From Ochotona curzoniae (lineage: Eukaryota > Chordata > Mammalia > Lagomorpha > Ochotonidae): a stretch of 64,000 bases of DNA. The position numbers and the translations under genes are program-made. Where the stretch lies: NCBI RefSeq assembly GCF_017591425.1, contig NW_024467121.1:16256707-16320706 (forward strand). Direction: 5' to 3'. Of the stretch, positions 45,354 through 57,935 are shown piece after piece. The notes beneath the pieces were generated by a model. The model had not been told where the DNA came from, ran no database searches, and saw nothing but the letters and a program-made list of their open reading frames with translations. Each line of letters starts with the position of its first letter. The stretch's first letter is position 1.

Positions 45354-46139
45354 ACTTTTATAATACTGCATGGATTACTTGAAAAATGAGATCACTACAG
45401 CAAATTATCTATGTTCAAAAACATTTTATTAGGGAGAAATTCAGGGCCCAAACAAAAGATCTATAAAATGCATTGTCACAAAAATTAGCTCCCTTATAAT
45501 ATTGCTTTAATTTAATCACAAGTAATCTTTTAGCATGTAAGCCATGACATATCATTAGTATTGATTCATTTTTAGCTTCTGCCAAAAGGAAGAAACAAAA
45601 TTGTTCGAAGTGTATCCTATGCATATCTGGCTGAATAATTTATTGTTGGTGTATAAACAAAACTTTACGTAAGTCGTTTCCTTCCACATTAAAAAGACAG
45701 GGAGAGGGAGTGGGAATGGTTGATTGAGAGGCAGCCGGAAGTAATAGGAACACAAAAGAAAGGGATGATGTGGGGAGGAGTGACAGAGAGAGAAACACAA
45801 ATAAAACATTTACACAAAATCACATTTTGTCTTTTGAGAAACTAGTAATAGAATATCCACATAGCTTGCTTGAGTTTATAAAATAATTAATCATTATATA
45901 CCTTAATCATAGTCAATTTATCGTCATTCTTTGCTTTCCTGCCTGATCCCCTCACATTGATCTTTTCTTAGACAATGAATTACTAATTTAAATTTTTAAA
46001 ATTTTGCTTTACAGTGACATTGTAGAACTGTATGCTGTCATCCCTTCAAAGGTCCAACAGACTCTACTGTGATTTTGCAATTATCTTATCATTCAAAACA
46101 AATATTTCATTTCTTATCATTGTATTCACAATCACAGGA
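45354..46139. other. Unassigned DNA
   Basis: AT-rich with a purine-rich stretch near 45690-45800. Minus frames of 69 and 84 codons show no domain. Confidence 0.45.
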
Positions 46140-46560
46140 GGGTAATGGCTCCCTCAGAAACAAGGCAGCTCCGTTAATTTATGCTTGCATGCAGCTGACA
46201 AAACCACTGCAAACAAACACAAGCAATGTGCGAACAGAGCCCCACTATTTGCGTACCATGCTTCTCCTAGGGCTGTTACAATAGTGGTACGATAATGTTT
46301 GTTCTGTCGGGTTCGAAGAATGAACTGATACGGTTTGCAGCATAGGGAGAAGGTAAAATCATGCTTTCTGTGAATAACCACGAACATCCTAGAAAGAAGC
46401 CTGCTTCTTAAGCTGACATGTATGTTGCAGTGAGGAATTAGCCCTTCAATCGTTGGCCTAAACATGAATACTGTCATTCCACACTTGAGATAATCTTTGA
46501 AGAAAACATTTCGGAGGCCAACATGATGTTGATGATTTTCATCGGGGCTTTAAAATTCAT
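46140..46560. other. Strongest candidate conserved non-coding element
   Basis: This block is non-repetitive and balanced in composition. It keeps an unusual number of CpGs for the region (AATGTGCGAACAG, TTTGCGTACC, GGTACGATAATG, TGTCGGGTTCGAAG, AACCACGAAC, CAATCGTTGGCC, TTTCGGAGGCC, TTCATCGGGGC). A 107-codon minus frame (46154-46477) has no recognised domain, so a coding role is possible but unlikely. CpG retention outside a CpG island usually needs recent insertion or purifying selection, and no repeat family fits. Confidence 0.45.
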
Positions 46561-46842
46561 GGAGAAGAAAGACTAACTAGTAGAGGATTCTGAGCCTTAA
46601 GGACCTAGTCTTTCAAACCTGCTCTCTTTAACTATTCTTGGAGATTTTTTTTCTATGTCACGGCTTAAACTTCTATTATAAAAGGGTAAGTGTTGCTTTG
46701 TAAAAACAAATCACTGACAGAAGGTAGTATTTATATGCCTTACAAAACAACATCATGCATGAGTCTTCCAAAGTACTCATGAAATAAAAGGTATTTTCTG
46801 GGTTCAGTCCTCAAGAACAATCTTTAAAACAATCCTTTTTTA
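46561..46842. other. Unassigned spacer
   Basis: No recognised feature. Confidence 0.5.
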
Positions 46843-47173
46843 TAAAGATTTTTTTTTATTAAATATGTAATTGCAAAGTAGGATAAACAGAGAGAAGAAG
46901 AGAAAGACAGGAAGATCTTCCATCCATTGATTCACTCCCGAAGTGGCCAGACTGGCTGGAGCTAATGTCAATCTAAAGCCAGGAGCAGGAGTTTCCTGCT
47001 GTTCTCCCACGCGGGTGCAGAGTCCCAAGGCTTTAGGCCATTCTTTTCTGCTTTCCCAGGCCACAAGCAGGGAGCTGGATGGGAAGCGGGGCCGTTGGGA
47101 TTAGAGTCAGTGCCCATGTGGGATGCCGGCACATGCAAGACGAGGACTTTAGCCTCTAGGCAACCTGTCCAGG
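46843..47173 (-). mobile_element. CSINE, full length, pika type
   Basis: Minus-strand copy: AGGAAGATCTTCCATCCATT, CACGCGGGTGCAGAGTCCCA, GGGAGCTGGATGGGAAGCGG and GATGCCGGCACATGCAAGAC. Well preserved, with CpGs retained. Confidence 0.95.
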
Positions 47174-47367
47174 TCTGACTCCATATGGCTTTAGTAACAA
47201 TTCTGGAGGAATATTAACTTTTCCATTATTTTGTTATGGAATAGAGACATTAGGTCTTCTCTACACTTTATTTCTTTATGTTTATGGGAATACTTGTCAT
47301 AATATGGAGCCAAATTAGCAGAAGGTATTAATTTGCCACAGTCATGTGCAGCTGCATGGAGTTTTAC

Positions 47368-47370
47368 TTT

Positions 47371-47406
<36 letters not shown>

Positions 47407-47407
47407 T
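47368..47407. repeat. TTTA microsatellite
   Basis: About nine tandem ATTT units. Confidence 0.96.
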
Positions 47408-48989
47408 GGAAAGGGGCTCCTAGAGGACAACTTTCTTATTCGGAGTAGTATTTGCATCTCTTCCTAAGTGGCTTCTAAAATATGCCTACTTTTATTTAGA
47501 AATATCTTTTCTAGCCTTTCTAGTTGGAGCATTTAAGTGATTGTCCATGTTTGTATGCCAATGTTTGTCCTTATCCAATGGATTTCCCTCTGTCTGCTTA
47601 CAGAAAATGGATGTAATGTTCATGAGCTAATCTGAATTTTTGCTGTTTCCTTTCATATCCATGCTCTAACTCTGTGGAGGAACTGAAAGCTTCCAGTCAA
47701 ATGTCAGCACTATTTCAGTGTTTAGTGCAACTATTCCAAACAGTCCCTTTCTTTGCCAACCTAGTAAAGCATCAAAAAGACTTCTGGTAGCTATAGCAAC
47801 ATAACCACAAGCTGCTCAATTTTAGACAGTCTTTTTTTGCATCCTTTCTGCCTCCATTTTGCAGAAAATCACAAGCTAATGGGACACAGCTGCCTTCACT
47901 TCAGTTTGCTTATTAAGCTAAATTCAAATTGTGTCTTGCTTTATTCATTTAATTAGTAGGGTATCAGTTTTCAACTACCAGAACATTTTATCTGAAGACT
48001 TAAAATTTAAGAAAAACAAGCAAAAGGAGAATTTCACTATAGACATAAAGAGACATATCCAGGCAGAATATTTAATTACATTATTAAAATCAGTCATAGA
48101 TAAAACATCTTAATCTATAACAAAGCACGTGGATTTAGTTGGATAAGAGGCTATTGTGATACAACTGGAGGGTGGCAATGAGAGGGAACTCCATGATGAA
48201 ATGGGTATTTCAGCATGTGAGTATTACACTTATTTGTGTGATCCACTATAATAATACGATATCTATAACTACCATTCCTTATATCGTGGTAAAAATTGAA
48301 TGGTGCACTATTCTTATTTAACTTTAGAATTTAGTACAAAAATCACTGTATTTACCACATTATTAAAGGAATTATGTCTACTTCACCTAACTCAGGAAAA
48401 AGCTTTGAACCACATAAAAACTAATTTTTCCTTAATCATTGAATCGCCCCTTAATTTTTCCAGACATTTGATCATTTTCCCACTGAAATATCAGCTGTGT
48501 GCTTACTAAGCATGCAGCTAGATATTTCAAATATAAGCATACATAAATGCAGTTCTACATGTAAATACATAAAATATCTGAAATATGATTTAATAAGCAT
48601 AATAAAAATGGTCTTAGTTTAAGAGATAGATATTTAAGAGACAGAAATACAGGGAAGGAAATGAACAATTTCCTTGGAGAGGTCTGGGCAGATTAGGGAA
48701 AACATCTTAGAAGATCTGATATTTAAACTAAACTCTTCAACCTGAGTAAACATTATTAATTGTGACAAAGATTCTAAACAACACTAGTACACAACATGTA
48801 CAGTGTGAGAAATTGTAGATTGTGTCTTTCATGTCATCCTGGACACTTATTAATGTCAAATTATGTATTGTTGTATGGAAATCTGGGAGGGGATTTTGTC
48901 TGAAGCACATTTCCAAGAATCGTTTGCACATCTGTTCAACAACTGTAATTTAAACATGAAACCAATAATTATTATGTATCTTATATGTA
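47408..48989. other. Unique-looking AT-rich DNA
   Basis: No SINE or L1. The segment at 47640-47960 (GTAGCTATAGCAACATAACC, CAAGCTAATGGGACACAGC, CATTTAATTAG) resembles enhancer-like sequence but is not diagnostic. No gene. Confidence 0.4.
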
Positions 48990-49110
48990 TCAACACAATG
49001 CCAAACCCTTTAGATGTCTTATCTCACGGGTATTATTACCAGGTTCATTTAACATGCAAGAAAACACAGTTTCAAAAGATTACAGAAATCATTTTAGCTC
49101 CATAAGGGGC
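48990..49110 (-). repeat. MIR-type ancient SINE fragment
   Basis: AATGCCAAACCCTTTAGATG, TCTCACGGGTATTATTACC and AGAAAACACAGTTTCAAAAG match the reverse-complemented MIR 3' and core order. Confidence 0.6.
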
Positions 49111-51096
49111 AGAGAAAAGAATATAAAACATTCCTGGCGGTTTCAAATTGAATCTTCAACGAAGCATCATTCCAAAGCCACTGCCCAAAGACCAGAGACC
49201 ATCAGATCAGAACAAATAAAAAATAGCAGACGGGTCTTGGTATTCTAAGGTAAAGATCCTTTCTTTATGACGTTGTCAGATAAAACATTTAGAAAGAGAC
49301 CATGATGCAATGGTATCTCAAATAATATGTTGTTTGATAAGCACCATTTTTTTTTTAAACTCAAGTAAACGCCACTGGTTCCTGCAGTGCACTGCTTCTT
49401 TGAATCCATGTCTAATGGCATGTGAAATGTTCTGTCTAGAAATCTCCTGAAAAGCAAACAAAAATCAGCGTGGGGCCCTAACTCCTAGAGCAACCTATAA
49501 TCATGGTTATTGTGACAGTGACCTATCAGGTAGAGTCTCAAGGGGGAAACAGTTTGGCATCAGACTGTCTTTTTTAGCGACATTCCCACAATACCTAACA
49601 AAGTTTCTAGCTCACAGAGAACTACCACACGATTTTCAGAAACCCTATAGGTAAGAAAAAAAAATCACAAAGCCAATGTGACTCTGGAATGGATTCAGCT
49701 GCAGGCTGACAGCAAGGTTGGATACCAAACTGATCTTATAGGGTGAGGGGAATTCCTGAATAAAAGCCAGGAAACGGGTCATCACATGTAGGGACCATTT
49801 GCCAGTCTGAAAGGCCAGCAGCTAGCAAGCATACTTCAAGAAACAGACAGACCATGGGGGAAAAAAAAGTGAGCTTTGTTAATGACATCTTTCCACACAA
49901 GTGTGGAAAAAGAAACTCTGAATTTTTTCTTTTTTGCTTTCCTTTTGGTTTGAATTTCATTAACTATAACACTTCTTGGTGGCTTTTCAGACAATCCAAG
50001 AAGAGGATGATGGAAAAATAAAAATAGGACTGCGTCTCTGACTGTATATAGGAAGTGGTCCTGAGAACAGAAACCCGGTACTAGGTTGGCGATGATTATA
50101 GCAAGAACAGAACCAAGAAACAGGTGGGGGTGCTCAGCACACACAGAAATCTGCCTGGGAGAATGATCCTTGCTCCACCACTGGTTGTCTGGTTTTTAAA
50201 CTAGGAAAGCCTGCTTTCACACAGCTCATATTTCGCACAATACAGTGAAGTATTCTTTTCTTGTGAATAGTAAATTGAATTAAATCACGTAGAAACATGA
50301 GAAATAATCAGAAGCCAGTTTCTACTTTACTAAATTAATTCTTACAAACTTGCAAAACAAGATGTGTCTAGCCATATTTCACATACGTTTTCATGCACTA
50401 CAATGATCAGAGCAATTTCCAAGAATAATAATCTGATTTAATGATGTTTTAATAGTTATCAAAGTATCTAAATATTAGGCATGTAAAGAAGGCTCATTGA
50501 CTAAACAAATGAACTTGTGACTATATCAAATTTTAAGTGACTAAATTATATTAACTGCGAATTGTACTTCATTAGAGTATTCAATAATTTACACTCCCTT
50601 CCTTTATGTATAAATCTGTCTGATCCATGCAAATCCAAATATATTGGAAGAGATGAATGACTAGAGAAAATTTTATCAGTTAAAAGCGAGCATAAATAAA
50701 ATAGAATATTTATTGAGTATTATATACATTGCTTCCTATCTAACTATATGGGCATTTAAATCTCATATTCTGAGATCTTTATTATCTTCACGTCTTGCCT
50801 GAGGAAAACCAAAATCAAGAAACAGATTGCTTAGGCCATGTGCTTTCTGCACATCTAAGGGATACACAGGTTAGATTTCCCATACCCCCATCTTCTATCC
50901 ATCAGCACCATCTTACTTGAAACCTCTTTTCAGCCAGTGCTCAAACAGAACTTGGTTTAATTACCGTTACATATGGCCCCAAAACAACTTTTTAAATATA
51001 AAAATGCCAATTGACAATAAACAAGTAGAATTTACTGAAGATTCAGAATTTAAGATAGAGGATAATCCTTTTTAAAAGAGCTTCCCTTACAGAAAA
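49111..51096. other. Unassigned DNA, 2 kb, SINE-free
   Basis: No recognised repeat. The region 49440-50200 is GC-richer than flanks and carries overlapping minus frames of 74 and 102 codons without domains. An old LTR is possible but unproven. Confidence 0.4.
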
Positions 51097-51111
51097 TGAT
51101 CTCAGAATCTT

Positions 51112-51470
51112 TTTTTTAATTATCTACTTTAAAAAAAAGATTTATTTATTTTTATTGAAAGATTTATTTATTTTTATTTATTTATTTTTATTTATTTTTA
51201 TAGAGAGGAGAGACAAATACAGAGATATTTCTGCTGGTTCAATCCCCAAATGACATCAATGGTCAAAGCTGAGCCAGAAGCCAGGAGCTTCTTCTGTGTC
51301 TCCCACACAGGTGCGGAGTCCCAAGACTCCAGGACATCCTCGACTGCTTTTCCACGCCACAAGCAGGGAGCTGAATGGAAAGTGGATCAGGCAGGACATA
51401 AAGCAGACTCATATGGGATCCCGGCCTGTACCAGTCAAGGATGTAGCCACTAAACCATCGCATTGGGCCT
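51112..51470 (-). mobile_element. CSINE with expanded TTTA tail and clean duplication
   Basis: Flanked by a perfect 15-bp duplication TGATCTCAGAATCTT (51097-51111 and 51470-51484, one base shared with the element end). On the plus strand the reversed tail is an expanded ATTTATTTTTATT block at 51135-51210. CTCCCACACAGGTGCGGAG and GACTCATATGGGATCCCGG follow. The B-box side is partly decayed. Confidence 0.96.
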
Positions 51471-51484
51471 GATCTCAGAATCTT

Positions 51485-52736
51485 AACTAAATGTATAGAT
51501 TTTTTTTTAATCTAAGACTATGGCTGCATTGTTGAAATAATAGGCAGAACCCTCAATCACCTTATTCCCTTCTCTTTTACACTCCTGCCCTATTCCACTG
51601 ACCTGTGTTGCTGCTAAAGTCAACCACTCCCCACCCTCTGCCAATGTATCCTCTCCTTGTGGAAAACTTAGCGGTTACAGCTTTCCCAACTTTGCATTCA
51701 CAACGGACCTTCAATATGAGCCTTCAGTTATCAGAGTCCTCTGTGCTTTGAAGATGGCAACAAGTTAATAAAAGAAAAAGGAATTTGCTTTCTGATACAT
51801 TTAGGTAAGATACATCCCACCTCACCCAATGCATGAAGAACCTGCATTTCAGGGGGGCTTAGCAGAGGCTTTTGGAAGCAGGAATGTGGGAATATTTTCT
51901 ATATTCTCAGGATGCCTCACATTGGAAAATCACATATACCATCCCTGGTAAAGCTCCTTTAAACAATGCTAAAAGCAGAAAGTTTCACTCACAAATTAGC
52001 AGAAAGCAGTAGATTCATACTGCGATCCATTCATTGCTTTGGTCAAGAAGCAACATGTTAACAAGGAGAAAGTTCAGTCCTAACTATCCAGGAAATTTGG
52101 TTAGGAAAGGATTTCCTACAATACCAGCTCTGTTCTAAAAGAGATACATCACGATCTTAATTTTTTGAATGATGCTTGGATTCTCCAGAAAAGTAAGAAA
52201 GCGATAGTACTGCAAATGTTCAAGCATCCACTCTACTTGGAAATCTGCTGAGTGAATACTGGCTATCATGATAAATTCATAAATACCAAAATAAAAAAAA
52301 GGATTCTGGTACAAGGAGCCAAGCACACAGCACTGACTTTCTTATGGAATGTGTAAGTCGTGCCCATACGTGATCGATTCCAGCCACAAGAAAAGAGGAA
52401 AAAATGTAGGTTAAGAATAAAGTCAAGTCTAGTTGACTAGGATAAAATTCAGGCTCCTCAGGGGGATTAGATAAGGTACCGAAATGGAAGCAAAACCAAT
52501 GCTCGTTTTTATAAATTGAGCTATGACAAAGAGAAGGAGATTTGAGGTCTGTTGAAATATGACCTAACCTTATGTTCATCATACAACAACTGTCAGAAAG
52601 CAGAGAGCATACCAAAATTTGACTAGGAAAGATATAGCAGGAAGTGTTATTTACTCTTTAGAAGCACTAAAATTGCCAGTTGGGTAATATAAAGAATTTA
52701 AAAAAAAAAATAGCATATAATTGAAGCAGAGTACTC
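51485..52736. other. Unassigned DNA
   Basis: No gene and no named repeat. The minus frames of 63 and 112 codons at 52135-52615 overlap and have no known domain. Confidence 0.4.
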
Positions 52737-53107
52737 ATTGCGAACTAAAACATGTGCCCCTACAATATGTACGTTTAAGATTCAACTTCCAACGTGACTG
52801 TATGCAGACAGAGCTTTTATGAAAGTCAAATGATTAAATGCTCATAAGGTTGGATAGCGATCTAGTATGACTGATATCTACAAATGGGGAAGGGATTAGG
52901 ACACATAAACAGAGCCGAGAGACCATATGAAGACACAGTAAGAAGGCCATCATGTTGAAGCTTTGGAAACAAAGAAAAAGCTTCCAGAAACAAACTTTCT
53001 TGCAACATTATCATAATTGTCTGCCTCTGTAACTGTGAGAAAAACAATGTCCATAGTTTAAGCCACCATGTATGTAGTTGTTTTGCTATGGTGACCAGAA
53101 CTGACAA
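52737..53107 (+). repeat. MaLR-type solo LTR (MLT1/MST-like)
   Basis: TTCAACTTCCAACGTGACTG, GATAGCGATCTAGTATGACT, CCATATGAAGACACAGTAAG, AAGGCCATCATGTTGAAGC, CTCTGTAACTGTGAGAAAAA and TTTAAGCCACCATGTATGTA follow the MLT1/MST consensus order from end to end. It is a long terminal repeat left by an ancient ERVL-MaLR element, with no internal sequence. Confidence 0.85.
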
Positions 53108-53175
53108 TATGCTGAAGGAAAGAACAAAATAGGAAGAGGAGGAACTCTAGCTTCACACTAGGATTTAGACATTCT

Positions 53176-53400
53176 TTTTTGAAAAAGATCTATTTTTATC
53201 AGAAAATCAGATATACAGAGAGGAGAAGAAACAGAGGAAGATTTTCTGTTTGCTGATTCGCTCCCCAACTGCCACAAGGGCCGAAGCCAGCAGCTTCTTC
53301 CAGGTCTCCCACTCTGGTTTAGGGTCCCAAAGCTTTGGCTCATCCTCGACTGCTTTCACTGACCACAGGCACAGAGAAGCACAGCAACAGCAGAAAGAGC
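53176..53400 (-). repeat. CSINE, head-truncated
   Basis: Minus-strand copy: CAGAAAATCAGATATACAG, GCTGATTCGCTCCCCAACTG, CTTCTTCCAGGTCTCCCACT and ATCCTCGACTGCTTTC. Beyond 53370 the family sequence stops, so the tRNA-like head is missing. Confidence 0.9.
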
Positions 53401-55159
53401 CCCTTTCTCTGTCAGTATCGTGCATCTTCTGACATCCTGCCATCCGTCTAGGCAGGTATTACTGATAGACAGCCACGGGTGAATGAGAAACTAATAACTG
53501 ACACATCATCCATCAGTCCCATATGCTGGCATTTGCTTTTCTGTAATAAGCAACTAGTTCCAGATGTTGGAATGACTATTTTATCACAAAGATAAATGTA
53601 TCTGTACCCCTAAATGATTGTCTCAAGTTAGTAGGACCCTCAAGACAGAAATTCTGCTTACACATAAATGAACTTTGCCCACAGGAATACTAACATTTGC
53701 TGTCACAGACTCTCCACGCCAAGGTAATCCTGGGTGAGGATCCTGAGGTGAAACGTACTGGAGATTTCCTAAACCAGAATCTCCTGTCTGGTATATTGGA
53801 GATTTGATTTAGAAAATTTTAACAAGACTGTTTTTTATGGTTCTCTAAAAACCTAATACCATGTTTCTGTGTATAAATGTAACCTTCTTAGTTTTCAATA
53901 ATTCAATATTGTTTTGGATACAAGAGAAGTTTTAGCTCAAATTACCTCTTTCAATATTCCTCCTTCGTACTCATTCATAACTATTGGCTATGATCTATTC
54001 TGTGGTCTACTATCAATGAACATCCGTGCAGGCAGACATCCGTCAGTCCATCCACAAATATCCACGATTGAAAAACTCACGGCAACCACTCATTCTTCAT
54101 TCATGAGATCTGCGCTTCAGGCTATGTTTCCCAAATATATGATGACTATGTCAAAAATGAAATATTCGTAACAATCACTTTTTCACCAAAAGGAAAAAAA
54201 AAACGAATCTCCTTCATTATAAATGTCTCTTAACATTTCATGAAGTTGCATAAACATAATTAATCATAGACACATATTGCCCATGCTACTTGTTTTTCAT
54301 TTTTTTTTTTTTTGTGGTTAATTGAGTCTTTGGTGGTCAGAGATACAGCCAAAACAGATGGATGGAACACGATACATCTTCCAAAGTAAAATCTCTTATT
54401 AGCCAATGGTTGGTAGGAAATCAGAGAGAGGAAGATAGTGGGAATAACATGGGAAAATGGAAATGTTTTTGAGGATATTTCAGGATTTTTGTATTGCGAT
54501 AAAAGTCTTTATACACTTTACTGTCCAAATATTGAATTGGTTTTATATATTCAGGTTCTCAAAATTCATGCATTTTTCTTCACTAAAGACTCAGTGTGAA
54601 ACAATGCCTGTTGTTTAAATTCACTTAAAGTATCTAGAAAATACTTTTGCCTCTGACTCTCATTTACTGAAAGAACAGATGTGCATATACACATTATTTT
54701 ATCTCTTTGAATCGGGTTCTTCAGGAATCTTCTTAAAACCGCATGAGGCCAACTGCTGCTCAAAGCGGGAGAAAAGCTGTGTTTGAAGCTTGCTACTGTC
54801 TGTGAATGGATAGAGTATGCAGCTTTTGAAATTGTGCTAAACAACAGGTCCGATGCTACTGTGCTGCTGCTGAGAAGGGAACATTTCTCAGGTTGCCTCC
54901 TGATGCAACCAGCAAATTTGTAAAACCATTTTTTTCCTGAAAAAGCACCTGAACCAATAAAGAAGCAGAGCTTATAGCAACGTTAGCCCCATTCTGAGTG
55001 TGTCAGCACTTTTGTGATTTGAAAATATATTTACTTTCCAAGTTTCACCCAGAGGACCTATTATGTATGGCTAGTGGCAAAAATCTTGACACTAAAGGAG
55101 GTACCGCAGAGAGCAAAGTAGTAGTACAATGTCATCTCTCTCAACTATCTCAAATAAGG
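53401..55159. other. Unassigned DNA
   Basis: No gene. CpG-bearing non-repetitive stretches at 53960-54130 (GAACATCCGTGCAGGC, TATCCACGATTG) and 54700-54860 (AAAACCGCATGAGG, AAAGCGGGAG) are weak candidates for conserved sequence. A T run lies at 54300-54314. Confidence 0.4.
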
Positions 55160-55530
55160 TAAGGATGCTAGGTTCAAATTATTAAATACTTTTTTCAGGA
55201 GTTCAAGGCTTTGGGCTAAGCATGTTAGATTGACAAAGCTAGTATGCAGTTTAGCCGCTGTGAGTTTTGGTAGGTTAAAGAAGATCCTATAATCAACCAA
55301 GGTTTAGAAAACTAACCAGGTAAACTGTCATCAATTGGATAATTGATTCACTAGGCTCTAGTCAGTCAAGTTATTTTCCACGTCTCCCTTCTTTGTTTCT
55401 ATAAATGCTGCTGGATCACATGGTTGGAGATGCCAGAATTCGCTCTGCTTCTGTGAGCTGCCTGATTTGTGGGTTGCCTGTTATGAATGTCCTGGTTCGC
55501 TTTAAAAATAAACTATGAACTTTAAAAAGT
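55160..55530 (+). repeat. Possible solo LTR of unknown family
   Basis: TTTCTATAAATGCTGCTGG (TATA-like, near 55398), then CTCTGCTTCTGTGAGCTGCC and CTTTAAAAATAAACTATGAA (polyadenylation signal near 55508), have the arrangement of the U3-R end of a retroviral LTR. The left boundary is unclear. Confidence 0.4.
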
Positions 55531-55898
55531 GTCACAAAGTAATCCTCTTTATCTTGATCTATTAACAAAAGACTGAACAATGCTCTTCTACATGTTTAAA
55601 AACCTGTTTCTCTGAAGCAGCAATAAAGATTATTAAATATTAGTGATGCCTTGATCTTTAGGTAATGGTATAAAATGTAATTATGATGAATCTTTTTAAG
55701 GTACTTAAGAAAAAAGTTGTTTGCTATTCTTAAGTGTGTGTGTATGTGTATGTGAATGTGTGTATTACATGTAAAGAAATTATGACTCATTAAAATTCAC
55801 ATGAGACTACATTAACCTTATGTGCTTAACTAATCAATGGTCTGACATGAACCAGAAATAGTTTATACGTCAGAGCTGGTTAACATTAGGATTTTCAG
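55531..55898. other. AT-rich DNA with TG run
   Basis: Short TG-rich microsatellite at 55733-55765 (GTGTGTGTATGTGTATGTG). Nothing else seen. Confidence 0.55.
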
Positions 55899-56170
55899 GG
55901 ACCCAACATGGTAACCTAGTGGCTTAATCATTGCCTTGAATGCTCAGAATTCCCTATGAACACCAGTTCTAATCCCGGCTTCTCCACTTCCCATCCAGCT
56001 CTTCGCGTGTGGCCTGGGAAAGCAGTCATGGACAGCCAAAAGCCCTGAGACCCTGCACCTGCATTGGAGAACAGGAAGAGTCTCCTAGTTCCTGGCTCCT
56101 GGCTTCAGATCAGCTCGGCTCTGTCCATTGCAACCACTTGGGTAGTGAACCAGCAGATTTTCTCTCCAAG
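55899..56170 (+). repeat. CSINE, 3'-truncated
   Basis: Plus-strand copy: GGGACCCAACATGGTAACCT, CCAGTTCTAATCCCGGC, CTTCCCATCCAGCTCTTCGC and GTAGTGAACCAGCAGATTTT. The A-rich tail is absent. Confidence 0.92.
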
Positions 56171-56544
56171 GTGCAAAACTAACCACATATGTGTGAAAAC
56201 AAGAGTGTGCTACTTCCTTCAGTGATCTCTTGAGAACAAAGCCCACATGCCTACTAAAATCTGCCAATTATAATTGAAAAATTAAGTTTAGTGAATGTGA
56301 CAATAACAAAATATAAAAAGAGAAAGAATAAGAAAAATATTTTCAAAAACCTGTCATCAGGGCACCTGATGTATTAGTTGTCTACCTGGAAAATTGTCCA
56401 ATTAATGCAATAAGGCAGATAAGTTCATCTGAACATAGTAGAACTATGTAAAAAACAAACAAACAAAAAAGCAATTGCCTTGGTCCATGGTAAGTTTCTT
56501 CAGGGTAAGGTTTCCTCAGCTCATTTATCATGAACAGTTCTCTG

Positions 56545-56845
56545 TGGGGAAGACACTGTGGAACAGTTAAGCGTGTCATTTGGCAAACCTACATCCTATG
56601 GCAGAGTACCAGTTTAAGCCCCAGCATCATGGTTGTTGAATCAGCTTGGTGTTAATACATCCTGATAAGGCAGATTATGGTTCAAGTGCCTGAGCCCCTA
56701 CTAACTATGTGGGAGTTCTGGGATCCTGAGTCTTATCTGGCCCAACCCTAACTTATGCAGGAATTTGCGGAATGAGCCAAGAGTTAGAAGATTTCCCTCT
56801 CTGTTAGTCTGCCTTTCAAGTAGATGAAAATGATAAATATTATAA
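56545..56845 (+). repeat. CSINE, old rabbit-like type
   Basis: Plus-strand copy with GGCAGAGTACCAGTTTAAGC, TTATCTGGCCCAACCCTAAC and CTGCCTTTCAAGTAGATGAA. Strongly diverged. Confidence 0.75.
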
Positions 56846-57799
56846 CAAAATTCTCTTGACAACTCAGACTCAAGAAGTATTTTGATTTTGGCATTTAAAA
56901 TTAGGTAAAAGGGGCTAAATCATAGAGGATCAATTAAACTTAATTCAGTTTAACTATCCAGAGGAATAGAATACTATTACAATATCTGTTGCATGCCCAT
57001 ATTATTCCTTAACTGAAATCAGTTCAGAAATAATAATGGAGTCTTGGCAACCACTGTCAAAATAGCTTAGATTACCAAAGGCAGAACTTCATTAGCATGT
57101 TTTAAAAATCAGTCTGTGTCCAAGAACAGTGTGGGTCACATGGGAGCTGTTTGAAACTACCACTTGGTTGAACTGAATTAAAACACCTGTGACAAAAATA
57201 GTTCTGTGTTTAGGTGAAAATGAAAGCAGTGTGAAAAAACTCTGCATTTTTCCAAAGTTACTTTATGTGACGGGAATACAGTCAATTCAAGTAAGATTAG
57301 ATGATGTGACAAAGCAGAAATACCAGCAGAAATAAATGATTTATAGATATAAACAAAGCATAACTCAAATTTAACCTGTCAAGAAGCATTTGCTCATTTT
57401 CCCACATGAGGATCATTTCTATTTGTGAGTTTCTGATATTTTCAAGACATTTTTTCTTCAGTTGTTTATGGGTGTATTCTTATTTTTAGGAGATCGTGTT
57501 GTTTTAAATATTGCTTCATTTATGCAGTCATTCTGTACAGATTTGTGAATACCAACTTCATATATAGCATTAGATTTCTGGAAGAAAATGTAGATTAGTT
57601 AGAGCTCCTTCCCATTAGATTGTGTGAACATTATCTAGAGACAATCTTTCTTATGCTTAAAATATTGCATACAAAGATGTTTAATAAACACTCTCTGAGT
57701 GATAAATTAAGTGGGTATATCTACCTTTATATAAATATTACACTCTGTACAGGTGTAATAAAACAGCTGAGGCTAGCTGGAACACTGATCTCAACCATG
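56846..57799. other. Unassigned AT-rich DNA
   Basis: No gene or repeat recognised. Confidence 0.5.
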
Positions 57800-57935
57800 A
57801 GGTCAAATCTCTAACACCCAATCACCTCCAAAGGTCTGTTCTCTCTCTTTAAAATCGTTTTCCTAGGAATTAAGTTTCAACCTGAATTTTGGAGAAGGCA
57901 CAAATATTCAAATCACAACAATTACTGTGAACTGT
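57800..57935 (-). repeat. MaLR-type LTR fragment
   Basis: CAATCACCTCCAAAGGTCTG, GGAATTAAGTTTCAACCTGA and ATTTTGGAGAAGGCACAAAT, followed by an ATTCAAATCACAAC-like end, match the reverse complement of the MST/MLT1 LTR start. Confidence 0.75.

Noticed and set aside
46154..46477. 107-codon minus frame as a possible novel exon
   Set aside because: No clear acceptor or donor pair, no domain, odd cysteine- and histidine-rich composition. Non-coding conservation is the simpler reading.
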